A DNA stretch of 64,000 nt from positions 248,001 through 312,000 of the forward strand of contig JALIRH010000119.1 in assembly GCA_023055505.1 (NCBI GenBank), given 5' to 3'. The notes under the pieces were generated by a model that saw nothing but the letters and a program-made list of their open reading frames with translations, was not told the origin of the DNA and made no database searches. Each line of letters begins with the position of its first letter. The stretch's first letter is position 1. The position numbers were made by a program, and so were the translations under genes. Below, piece by piece: positions 22,262 through 31,588 of the stretch. The DNA is from Callipepla californica brunnescens (taxonomy: Eukaryota > Chordata > Aves > Galliformes > Odontophoridae).

Positions 22262-24831
22262 TAACGGCTACTGCATGGGCTTTCCCGATCCGTTTGAAGT
22301 GGATGACAGATACTCCTATTTGGATCGAGCAGTGGCCGTTGAACCGCGAAAGCCTGGATCAAGCTATGCGACTGGTACAGGAGCAATTGCAGGCAGGTCA
22401 TCTCCAACCTTCGGTAAGTCCCTGGAATACTCCGATATTTGTGATAAAGAAAAAATCAGGGAAGTATCAATTGCTGCATGATTTACGCGCAGTGAACGAT
22501 CAGATGCAAGCAATGGGAGCACTTCAACCTGGTCTCCCAAACCCTGCTATGATTCCTGAAGCATGGCATATCCTGATCATTGATCTAAAGGACTGTTTCT
22601 TTACGATTAAAATACATCCTGATGATGCAGAACGTTTCGCATTCACAGTTCCTAGTATCAATAAGTCCATGCCTGCGGCTCGTTATCAGTGGACGGTGTT
22701 GCCCCAGGGCATGAAGAACAGCCCTACGATTTGCCAGCTGTTTGTCGATGCAGCCTTGGAGCCTATTCGGCGACGTTGGCCGCATGCAATTATATATCAC
22801 TATATGGATGACATTTTGGTAGCACAACCTGACCGGTTTACTCAGGAGCAGGAACAGCTTTTGCAGGACATTCTTAATGATCATGGTTTGCAAATTGCCA
22901 AGGAGAAAATTCAACAAGAATCTCCTTGGAAATACCTTGGCTGGCAAATCACTGAAGGGACAGTAAGACCGCAAAAGCTGTCAGTGCGGGTACAACTGAG
23001 GACTTTAAATGATGTTCAGAAGTTATTTGGAGATTTACAGTGGCTGCGTCCAATTATAGGCTTTCCCGCGGCTGACTTAAATATTTTGAGGCCATTATTG
23101 AAAGGGTCAGATCCTGCTGCTCCTCTATGCATCACACCTGCACAGCAACAAGCTGTGGAGAGACTATTGTCTCAGATAGTGAATAAAAGTGTCCAGCGAA
23201 GATTACCTATGTTACCCTTAGATTTGACAATTTTTATGAATGATCAGGAACTGATGGGAGCCATCACCCAGGGAGAGCCTTATCCACAACCTAGAGTACT
23301 AGAATGGTTATTCCCTCGACTACAACCTCGCACTACATTGGAAACTCGCCTTGAAGGGTTAGCAGAATTAATTAAGAAAGGCCGGCTGCGTGTATGTACA
23401 ATCGCAGGCACAGATCCTGATCGAATCTATCTGCCAATTAAAAAGGAGATATTGGACTGGTATTTATTGCATTCACCCGAGTTGTCCGAAAGTTTGTTGT
23501 CATTTACCGACTCCATGGTAAGATCTTTGACCTCTCCCTTGAAAATTATCACAAATTCAACATGGCTAGAAAAGCCAAAACTCTCATTGAAACCGATAAA
23601 TGATGCTGTGACAGTCTTCACAGATGCAGGAAAACGGACCCGAAAAGCAGCAGCAGTATGGAGAAATAAAGATCAGACACAGTGGCAATCACATGTGATG
23701 ACAGCTACGCCTGAAGACTCCTTACAGACTCTCGAACTCCTGGCTGTGGTATGGTCGCTCCTGAATTGGGTACACCATCCTATCAATATAGTTTCGGATT
23801 CGATTTATGTGGTAGGAATTGTTCAAAGAATCGAGGGAGCACGCATAAGAGACATTTCTAATCAGCGATTGTTTTCTTTACTATGTACTTTGAAGCGAGC
23901 TATTTCCACTCGCACCGCTCAATATTGTGCCTTGCACATTAGAAGCCATCGGACTACTTTGGGTCTAGGAGAAGGCAATGTGATTGCTGATCAACTAGTA
24001 TCGCCCGCACTCCCTGTAGACCCATTCCAGCTGGCTCGACAAATGCATGCCATGCATCATCAAAACGCGAAGGGTTTAAAGCGGCAGTTTGATATTTCAT
24101 TAACCGACGCACGAGCTATTGTCCGCGCATGCCCGCAGTGTTCAAACCATGGCCCAGGATTAGGTATAGGCGTGAATCCTAGAGGACTTGGTCCGCTTGA
24201 AATTTGGCAAATGGATGTTACTCATGTCCGTAATCTAGGCCGATATCATTACCTACATGTATCAATCGATACCTATAGTAAAGTTCTGTGGGCAACCACT
24301 CAAAATGGAGAACGAGCAGTCCATGTTATTCGCCATCTCACTGCATGTTTTGCAATTATGGGAGTTCCACAAAGTATTAAAACTGATAATGCCCCAGCTT
24401 ATTCAGGAATCAAAGTTCAACAATTTCTACAAAAGTGGGGAGTTAAACATATCTTCGGCATTCCACACTCTCCAACTGGCCAAGCTGTTATAGAGAGAGC
24501 GCATCGTACCCTAAAAATGTATCTCGATAAATTTGATCATCCAGATCCTGGTCAAAAATTACATCATGCTCTCTTTACATTGAATCATTTATGTGTTCTA
24601 GAAGGAGAATCGGTCCCACCTATCATCAAACACCAACAGGGAATTGAGGACACTCCTTCTCCTGTTCAGAAATCTACAATGCGTGTAAAGTATCGAGATC
24701 CAAAATCTGGAATTTGGTGTGATCCAGCCCCGGTATTATTTATGGGTAGAGGATACATGTGTGTGCTTACTCCCACAGGTCCACTATGGGGTCCCTACGA
24801 AGTGGACACGAGCTGTTATGGAACATCATGA
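22237..24831 (+). CDS. pol: ERV 2 Pol: reverse transcriptase, RNase H, integrase
   Basis: Open from 22237, in the -1 frame relative to pro; the first ATG is at 22294. [39 protein letters not shown] and the active site YHYMDDILVA (about 22795-22825). RNase H begins with FTDAGKR near 23620 and includes LELLAVVWSL and VSDSIYVVG. Integrase has an H-H and CPQC zinc site (about 24030-24140), core aspartates in WQMDVTH and KTDNAPAY and glutamate in VIERAHRT, so the DDE triad is intact. The end overlaps the start of env. No stop or frameshift was seen. Confidence 0.92.
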   Translation, partial: QFSPDTFLVTATAWAFPIRLKWMTDTPIWIEQWPLNRESLDQAMRLVQEQLQAGHLQPSVSPWNTPIFVIKKKSGKYQLLHDLRAVNDQMQAMGALQPGLPNPAMIPEAWHILIIDLKDCFFTIKIHPDDAERFAFTVPSINKSMPAARYQWTVLPQGMKNSPTICQLFVDAALEPIRRRWPHAIIYHYMDDILVAQPDRFTQEQEQLLQDILNDHGLQIAKEKIQQESPWKYLGWQITEGTVRPQKLSVRVQLRTLNDVQKLFGDLQWLRPIIGFPAADLNILRPLLKGSDPAAPLCITPAQQQAVERLLSQIVNKSVQRRLPMLPLDLTIFMNDQELMGAITQGEPYPQPRVLEWLFPRLQPRTTLETRLEGLAELIKKGRLRVCTIAGTDPDRIYLPIKKEILDWYLLHSPELSESLLSFTDSMVRSLTSPLKIITNSTWLEKPKLSLKPINDAVTVFTDAGKRTRKAAAVWRNKDQTQWQSHVMTATPEDSLQTLELLAVVWSLLNWVHHPINIVSDSIYVVGIVQRIEGARIRDISNQRLFSLLCTLKRAISTRTAQYCALHIRSHRTTLGLGEGNVIADQLVSPALPVDPFQLARQMHAMHHQNAKGLKRQFDISLTDARAIVRACPQCSNHGPGLGIGVNPRGLGPLEIWQMDVTHVRNLGRYHYLHVSIDTYSKVLWATTQNGERAVHVIRHLTACFAIMGVPQSIKTDNAPAYSGIKVQQFLQKWGVKHIFGIPHSPTGQAVIERAHRTLKMYLDKFDHPDPGQKLHHALFTLNHLCVLEGESVPPIIKHQQGIEDTPSPVQKSTMRVKYRDPKSGIWCDPAPVLFMGRGYMCVLTPTGPLWGPYEVDTSCYGTS

Positions 24832-26258
24832 CATTCCTGCTAATCCTCCCAGTGGCAACGACCAGGCATCCACCGCTATTGGCATCTAGTTCGAATGTTT
24901 GGGTAACATGGGCAAACCTTACACATAATCCAGACTTTTGTCTTAGCTTACAGTCGGCAGGAGAGCCTTTTCGTACCTGTTTAATTGGGTGGCCTGGGTA
25001 CGAGTCTCGAGAATTTAAGGCATATGTCAAAAATGTTTCTGCCTGTAATTATTCAGAGCCTGCGACCCAAAGTGCATGTTTAATTCATGGCCTCAATAAT
25101 TCTTTGCCATGGGACCCTCAAGAATTGGATCTACTGGGATCCCGTATGGTTGATAATGTGAATGGATCTAAAACCACTTGTTTGTTGTTTGGACCAGGCA
25201 GTACCTTTGAGAAATTTGCGCATAATAATCCAAAACTGCTAACAATTCATAGTCCTTATTTAGGTCGATCTTGGACAAGTGTTTTTCCAAAAAATCGTGT
25301 TGCTTTTGATTGGTCTACTTATTGTGGAGGTAGTTTCTCGAAAGGAAATGCTTATGGCTTACGTTATACAACTGAAGGGGGAATTAGAAGACAGGAGATT
25401 CTACTAAATAATTGGTCAGCAGAAACTTTACCATCAGGTATTTTCCTTATATGTGGCGATAGGGCCTGGGCAGGCCTTCCAAAGAACATAGTAGGGGGAC
25501 CATGTTATCTAGGCAAATTAACCTTGTTTGCTCCTCACCACCAGGAATGGCTGAACATATCTAAGGCACTAATTAATAGCACCACTCATCGACATCGGAG
25601 GACTGCTTCGGCGTTAACGACTGAATGTTCTGATGAGATAAAGTTGTGGATGACGACAGCAAATATCTTTGCTTCTTTTCTGGTTCCGGGTGTAGCAGCA
25701 GCTCAAGCTTTAACACAAATCGAGCGACTGGCTTGTTGGACTGTTAAACAGAGTAATATCACATCAATAATTCTTGAAGAAATGTTAGAAGATATGAATA
25801 GTTTAAGACACGCTGTTCTGCAAAATCGTGCTGCCATTGATTTCTTATTAATAGCACAGGGGCATGGGTGTAAAGATTTTGAGGGTATGTGTTGTTTTAA
25901 CCTGTCAGATAATAGTCAGTCTATTCAAAATCAGATCCACTGGTTGCTCAATCACACAAGTCAAGTAACCAAAGATCATAATCCAATTGACGAATGGTTT
26001 CAATCAATTTTTCCAGGCCATTCATCCTGGCTCTATGATTTGTTGAAGGAAGGAATAAAATGGGTGTTAATTATTATTTTGATTATAATTATAGCTCGCT
26101 TAGTAGTAAGCTGTACTATGCGACTTACTACGCCTAAAGTAAACCTGGCCACCTCAGCCGATATATTCCAAAATTGGCTGATAGAACAAGGAGGACATGA
26201 CTATATTACTTTAAAGGAAAAACAGGGGAAATGTCAGGGATGTAATAACTCTGGGTAA
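24786..26258 (+). CDS. env: ERV 2 envelope glycoprotein (SU-TM)
   Basis: 490 codons from the ATG at 24786 (an in-frame GTG start lies 27 bases upstream); overlaps the end of pol. A hydrophobic signal peptide (MTFLLILPVA) precedes SU, which has several N-X-S/T sites and the NVWVTWAN...DFCLSLQSA region shared with ERV 3. A furin-type site RHRR (about 25590) separates SU from TM. TM shows the [11 protein letters not shown] segment and CX6CC (GCKDFEGMCC), then a long isoleucine-rich membrane anchor (about 26060-26115) and a tail. The type resembles EAV/alpharetroviral envelopes, unlike the beta-like gag-pro-pol. The last 27 bases run into the 3' LTR. Confidence 0.9.
   Translation: MGSLRSGHELLWNIMTFLLILPVATTRHPPLLASSSNVWVTWANLTHNPDFCLSLQSAGEPFRTCLIGWPGYESREFKAYVKNVSACNYSEPATQSACLIHGLNNSLPWDPQELDLLGSRMVDNVNGSKTTCLLFGPGSTFEKFAHNNPKLLTIHSPYLGRSWTSVFPKNRVAFDWSTYCGGSFSKGNAYGLRYTTEGGIRRQEILLNNWSAETLPSGIFLICGDRAWAGLPKNIVGGPCYLGKLTLFAPHHQEWLNISKALINSTTHRHRRTASALTTECSDEIKLWMTTANIFASFLVPGVAAAQALTQIERLACWTVKQSNITSIILEEMLEDMNSLRHAVLQNRAAIDFLLIAQGHGCKDFEGMCCFNLSDNSQSIQNQIHWLLNHTSQVTKDHNPIDEWFQSIFPGHSSWLYDLLKEGIKWVLIIILIIIIARLVVSCTMRLTTPKVNLATSADIFQNWLIEQGGHDYITLKEKQGKCQGCNNSG
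26211..26231 (+). promoter_or_regulatory. ERV 2 polypurine tract
   Basis: Purine-rich sequence ending AAACAGGGGAAA directly before the 3' LTR; it lies inside the env reading frame. Confidence 0.7.
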
Positions 26259-26661
26259 GAACAATGGTCTTAAGATGTGGAGCAATGTTGCGTGCAAAGC
26301 TTTACGGGAAACCATACTTAGTAACCGAAGCCAGAACGACCAGATCTGATTTCAATAGAACTAAACGTTATCTGAAGAACTAGATGTTACTAATGGAACA
26401 ACAAGAACCATGAAGAATGGTATACCTACAACAATATGTAATCTATCAAATTGTCAACTATAAAGCACTTATGTAAGCTTGCTATAACCAATCAAGTTAG
26501 CCGAGGACGTGAATCATGCTTATGATCAAAGCATAGAATATCTATATAAGCAGATGCGTAACCAATAATAAACGAAGCTTCACTCATATTGAGCGTGTGC
26601 ACACTTCCCCACGTCACTCTGGGTTAACCATGGACAAATGCTGCAAACCTAGTTTGCAACA
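26232..26661 (+). repeat. ERV 2 3' LTR
   Basis: 430-bp partner of 19246-19675 with about 12 differences, mostly clustered in the middle and near the end. Confidence 0.94.
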
Positions 26662-28862
26662 GGCCCCATCAATTCCTATGGCCCAATTGATTCCTAAGGA
26701 CACACTGATCTCTATGGCCCCGTCGATCCCTATGGCCCCATTGATCCCTATGGCCCCATCAATCCCTATGGCCCCACTGATTCCTATGGCCCCATTGATT
26801 CCTAAGGCCCCACTGATTCCTATGGCCCCACTGATCCCTATGGCCCCAATGATTCCGATGGCTCCATTGATTCCTATGGCCCCACTGAGTTCTATGGCCC
26901 CATTGATTCCTATGGCCCCATTGATTTTTAAGGCCCCTTTGAGTTCTATGGCCACATTGATTCCTATGGCCCCCTTGAGTTCTTTGACCCAATTGATCCC
27001 TATGGCCCCATTGATCCCTAAGGCCCCTTTGAGTTCTATGGATCCATTGAGTACTATGCCTCCATTGATTCCTATGGCCCCATTGATTCCTATGGCCCCA
27101 TTGATTCCTATGGCCCCATTGATCCCTACGGCCCCATTGAGTTCTATGGCCCCATTGAGTACTATGGCCCCTTTGATTCCTATGGCCCCATTGATTCCTA
27201 TGGCCCCAATGATTCCTATGGTCCCATTGATCTCTACGGCCCCATTGAGTTCTATGGCCACATTGAGTGCTATGGCCCCATTGATCCCTATGGCCCCATT
27301 GATCCCTATGGCCACATTGATTCCTATGGGCCGATTGATTCCTATGGTCCCACTGATCCCTACAGCCCCATTGTGTTCTATGGCACCATTGAGTTCTATG
27401 GCCCCATTAATTCCTATGGCCCCACTGATTTTTATGGCCCCATTGATTCCTATGGCCCCATTGATCCCTACGGCCCCATTGAGTTCAATGGCCCCATTGA
27501 GTTCTATGGCCCCATTGATCCCTACGGCCCCATTAAGTTCTATGGCCCCATTGAGTTCTATGGCCACATTGATTCCTATGGCCCCATTGATTCCTATGGC
27601 CCCATTGAGTTCTATGGCCCCCTTGATTCCTATGGTCCCATTGATCGCTGTGGCCCCATTGATCCCTATGGCCCCATTGATTCCTATGGCCCCAATGATT
27701 TTTATGGCCCCTTTGAGTTCTACGGCCACATTGTTTCCTATGGCCCCATTGAGTTCTATACCCCAAATGATCCCTATGGCTCCATTGAGTTCTATGGCTC
27801 TTTTGAGTTCTATTGCTCAATTGATCTCTATGGCCCCATTGATCCCTATGGCCCCATTGATCCCTATGGCCCCATTGATACCTATGGTCCCATTGATCCC
27901 TACGGCCCCAAAGATCCCTACGGCCCCATTGAGTTCTATGGCCTCACTGATTCCTCTGGCCCCATTGATTTTTATGGCCCCATTGATTCCTATGTCCCCA
28001 TTGATCCCTACGGCCCCATTGATTCCTATGTCCCCATTGATCCCTACGGCCCCATTGATCCCTACGGCCCCATTGAGATTTATGGCCCCATTGATTTTTA
28101 TGGCCCCATTGATTCCTATGGCCCCATTGATTCCTAAGGCCCCATTGATTCATATGTCCCCATTGATTCCTATGCCCCCTTTGATTCGTATGGTCCCATT
28201 GATACCTATGGCCCCATTGATCCCTATGGCCCCATTGATTCCTATGGCCCCTTTGGTTTCTATGGTCCCATTGATCCCTCTGGCCCCATTGAGTTCTATG
28301 TCCCCATTGTGTTCTATGGCCCCATTGATACCCATGGCCCCATTGATTCCTATGGCCCCATTGATTTTTACTGCCCCATTGAGTTCTATGGCCACATTGA
28401 TTCCTATGGCCCCATTGAGTTCTATGGCTACATTGATCCCTATGGTCCCATAGATCCCTATGGCCCCATTGAGTTCTATGGCCCCATTGATCCCTACATC
28501 CCCAATGATCCCTATGGCCCCATTGAGTTCTATGGCCACATTGATCCCTACATCCCCAATGATCCCTATGGCCCCATTGAGTTCTATGGCCCCATTGATT
28601 CCTAAGGCCCCATTGAGTTCTATGGCCCCATTGATTCCTATGGTCCCATTGATACCTATGGCCCCATTGAGTTCTATGGTTCCATTGGTTCCTATGGCCC
28701 CATTGATTCCTAAGGCCCCATTGATCCCTATGGCTCCATTGATTCCTTAGGCCCCATTGATTCCTATGGCCCCATTGATCCCTATGGCCCCATTGAATTC
28801 TATTGCCGCATTGATTCCTATGGCCGCATTGATCCCTATGGCCCCATTGATCCCTATGGCCC
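26662..28862. repeat. 18-bp satellite array, block 3
   Basis: About 122 units in the same orientation. Local duplications are visible, e.g. CCCTACATCCCCAATGATCC near 28490 and 28549. The long open frames on both strands are products of the six-codon unit. Confidence 0.97.
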
Positions 28863-29250
28863 TGTAGTTAAGTGAAAAACTTAGAAAGAAGCTGTGGCCG
28901 TTACCAGACAGAAATAGGACCCACAGGGGCCCCTTAACTCCTGGGAAACCATGGTAACACTATCTTGAAGATAAGAGAAAAAGAACAAGTAAGGCCAAAT
29001 ATGGAGAAGACAAGACATGCCACAGATCTATTGGGTAGAGATAACCATAGCATAGGTGATTGGTAGTACTGTGATGAAGAAGGTTGTAAGAAGAGTGTGT
29101 TGCTAACAATAAACGCCATTTGCTGCTCACCGCATCGGTGTATGGATGCAGTCATTTGGCCCGGTCAGGCGGGTCTTGTGCACAGACTCTAGAGGGACCG
29201 TAAATCGTAGGATACACGTTGGGAAAGACAACAAAAGGATAAAGGCAACA
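28863..29250 (+). repeat. ERV 3 5' LTR
   Basis: 388 bp, TGTAGTTAAG...AAGGCAACA. AATAAA at 29108-29113. I did not find a convincing TATA box. Confidence 0.93.
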
Positions 29251-29252
29251 AA

Positions 29253-29270
29253 TGGTGACCCCGACGTGCC
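29253..29270 (+). other. ERV 3 primer binding site, tRNA-Trp
   Basis: TGGTGACCCCGACGTGCC, two bases after the LTR. The first 16 bases match the tRNA-Trp complement used by avian alpharetroviruses. Confidence 0.88.
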
Positions 29271-29468
29271 TGCAAGCCCGTGGAACTGGGACCACAGAAG
29301 GCCGGTAGGGCGACCTCCGCATCAATGCACCGACGGTAACGGTCGGGCAGCGGTGCCCGTGGCGTCCTGAGCGCTGAATCGGTCAGCGGCCACGGAAGTC
29401 GGGAGCGGTGTGGATACTGCAGTAGGCAGCTAGGCGTTCCTGAATCGGGATATCGGTGCCGTGCCGGT
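29271..29468 (+). other. ERV 3 leader
   Basis: GC-rich untranslated leader between primer site and gag ATG. No individual packaging signal could be identified by eye. Confidence 0.5.
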
Positions 29469-31217
29469 ATGGAGCAATTGATTAAGGTACTCCTTTATTT
29501 GTCTAAGGACTATTGTGGCAAGAACGCTCCTTCTAAGAAGGAGCTTGCTAAATTGCTTTCTACTTTGATGGGGGAGTGCTTTGTTTTTGCCCCCAGGGAT
29601 GTATTACATCATGGAAAGTGGGACGACAATACGTCTGCCCTAGTCCAACATTCCCTGCGGGATACAAAGACAAAGAAACTGCGGAGCTAAAAACCTGGGG
29701 GTTGATACTGGGCGCGCTCAAAGCCGCTCGGGAGGAAGGAAAACTTTTGCGTACTGTACGCGATCTTGATGCCCTAGAAATGTTCACGGGCGGAAAAAGG
29801 GGGTGGGGGGGCTCTTCCCCTTCTCCTCTTTCAGCTGACTACGAGGGGACCGCCTCCTCAGCCGTATGAGTCTTCACCACCGCCTCGGCTCTCCCCGACG
29901 GCCCCACCTCCGTATCCGCCATTATATCCTTCTTTGTCGTCCTCTGCAGAGGGGCGGGCAGATGATGGTCTCACTTCTCCCGGTGGGCGGGAGGCGATTG
30001 ATGATCCAGGGGTGGGAATTGGATGTGGGCGGGGAATGAGAGATCTGGAGGTGGAGCTCAGAAGTAAGGGCTGCAATGCTGATTGGCAGGGCGGTGCCTT
30101 TCAACGGAGAGACAGAGCACGCCTGCAGCCATCAGCCACGGATTGGGCTAAGATTAGGGAAGTTTTAGAAGGAACATCGTTATCAGTGGCGGCAATCCTC
30201 CCTGTGGTGGTTGGGGAGGAGGGGGGCCCTTTGTGGGTCCCATTAGACCCGAAAAGGGTCGCGCGCCTGGTAGAGGCGATTGAGAAGCGGGGCCTAGGAT
30301 CCCCGATGACAATGAATGCACTGGAGCTCTTAGCGGGCTCGGGACCATTACTACCATACGATGTTGAAACACTCATGCGCATCGTTTTAAAGCCAGTTCA
30401 ATTTACAGTTTGGAAAGAGGAGTGGGTGAGTCAGCTTAAGCGTGCATTAACTACCGCTCAGGGAGACCCTGGTCATCCGATCCATGGGTCTGATATTACC
30501 CGCCTTACAGGAACTGCAGCGGGACTTTTAACACCACAGGATCAGGTAGCGCATCTGCGCCCTGGAGAGATGATCGCGGCATCAGATGCTGCTCTGACAG
30601 CCTTTAGGAGGTTCATACGGAGCACAGAACCATACACACCATGGACAAATATTACCCAGGGACCAGCAGAATCCTTTCAGGATTTTGCTAACAGGCTCAT
30701 TAAAGCAGTAGAAGCATCAGACTTACCGAGGGCTGTCCACAACCCAGTTATACTGGACTGCTTGCACCAGAGATCATCAGAAGGAATTAGGGTTCTTTTG
30801 CGTTCAGCCCCCATGAAATTGCATACTCCAGGAGAAGTGATCAAATATGTGATGGATAAAGAAAAGACAAGCTCGATGGAGCAGGTTCAACTCGCCGTGG
30901 CAGCCATGACCATGAATGAGATAGGGAAGCAGGGAGCTGTTAGAGTCCCGTGCTTCCGATGCGGCCGGCTCGGCCACTTAAAAGCACATTGCACAGCGAA
31001 TAGCGTCATATGTCAGCTATGTGGCAGACGCGGGCATGTAGCACCGCAGTGCAGAAAATATAATATCAATATGCAGGGAAACGGGGAAGGGAGGGGACCA
31101 ATGGCCCAGGCCCCCTCCCCAGGACGGCAATGGGGGCCATCGAACGAGACCCCACGACCAATGGAAAGGAGCACAATTCACCCACCAAAACATATGATCC
31201 GCCCGCCGTGGAATTAA
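29469..31217 (+). pseudogene. gag: ERV 3 Gag polyprotein with two frame changes
   Basis: Starts at ATG 29469 (MEQLIKVLLYLSKDYCGK), an alpharetrovirus-like matrix domain. The frame shifts near 29640-29680 into the frame carrying ELKTWGLILGALKAAREE, and returns to the first frame around 29790-29830, near a G-rich run. From there it is open: a proline-rich region with PPPY late domain (APPPYPPLYP, about 29905-29935), capsid (SPMTMNALELLAGSGPLLPYDV), a major homology region (QGPAESFQDFANRLIKAVEASD, about 30655-30720), and two complete zinc knuckles (CFRCGRLGHLKAHC, CQLCGRRGHVAPQC). The capsid-nucleocapsid part alone spans over 420 codons. Either two indels disabled matrix, or the G-run contains a base error. 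Confidence 0.88.
31076..31082 (+). promoter_or_regulatory. ERV 3 gag-pro -1 slippery site
   Basis: G GGA AAC in the gag frame; the protease lies in the -1 frame downstream and overlaps the gag end. This is the same heptamer as in ERV 2. Confidence 0.82.
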
Positions 31218-31588
31218 TGCTTGATTGTCAGGATCGGCCATTAGTTAGGGCTTTCGTCTCGTTTGCGGGTTCACTACCTGTGTCATTTCAGGGACCCAGA
31301 ACTGTGGAGATCACAACCTTGCTTGATTCAGGAGCGGATGTGACCGTCATTTTGCTTACTGACTGGCCCACAGAATGGCCATTAGGGAACAATCAGGTTG
31401 TTGCTGGAGTTGGGGGCTCCACCAATATGAGAAAGGCCGGGGGTGAGGTTGAGATTGTGTTGATCAATAGGGATGGAACCTCGGAAAAACCACTCTTGCT
31501 CACACCTCTGGTCGCTCCGATCAAAGGTTCACTTCTAGGAAGGGATTTTTTGAGGTCTATTGGTGCCCACATTACAAATTTATGCTAA
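31076..31588 (+). CDS. pro: ERV 3 protease
   Basis: Read in the -1 frame from the slippery site; first ATG at 31130. Aspartic protease with catalytic [11 protein letters not shown] (about 31318-31350), flap-region glycines (AGVGGSTN) and the closing [11 protein letters not shown] (about 31535-31565). No dUTPase domain. Matures Gag and Gag-Pol. Ends TAA just after a second slippery heptamer. Confidence 0.88.
   Translation, partial: GKRGREGTNGPGPLPRTAMGAIERDPTTNGKEHNSPTKTYDPPAVELMLDCQDRPLVRAFVSFAGSLPVSFQGPRTVEITTLLDSGADVTVILLTDWPTEWPLGNNQVVAGVGGSTNMRKAGGEVEIVLINRDGTSEKPLLLTPLVAPIKGSLLGRDFLRSIGAHITNLC
31576..31582 (+). promoter_or_regulatory. ERV 3 pro-pol -1 slippery site
   Basis: A AAT TTA in the pro frame, two codons before its TAA stop. 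Pol lies in the -1 frame. The heptamer is the one alpharetroviruses use between gag-pro and pol. Confidence 0.87.

Larger units (their letters stand above)
19246..26661 (+). mobile_element. ERV 2: betaretrovirus-like provirus, tRNA-Lys3 primed, all ORFs open
   Basis: A 7.4-kb plus-strand provirus in the satellite. Two 430-bp LTRs differ at about 12 sites (near 3%). GGCCC at 19241-19245 and 26662-26666 fits a 5-bp target duplication. The order is LTR, primer site, gag, pro (with dUTPase), pol, env, LTR. Gag, pro and pol each lie in successive -1 frames, and pro carries dUTPase, as in betaretroviruses. The envelope has a furin site and a CX6CC TM like the EAV/alpharetrovirus and gamma groups. 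No premature stop was seen in the four ORFs, but one Gag zinc knuckle has lost a cysteine. Confidence 0.94.
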
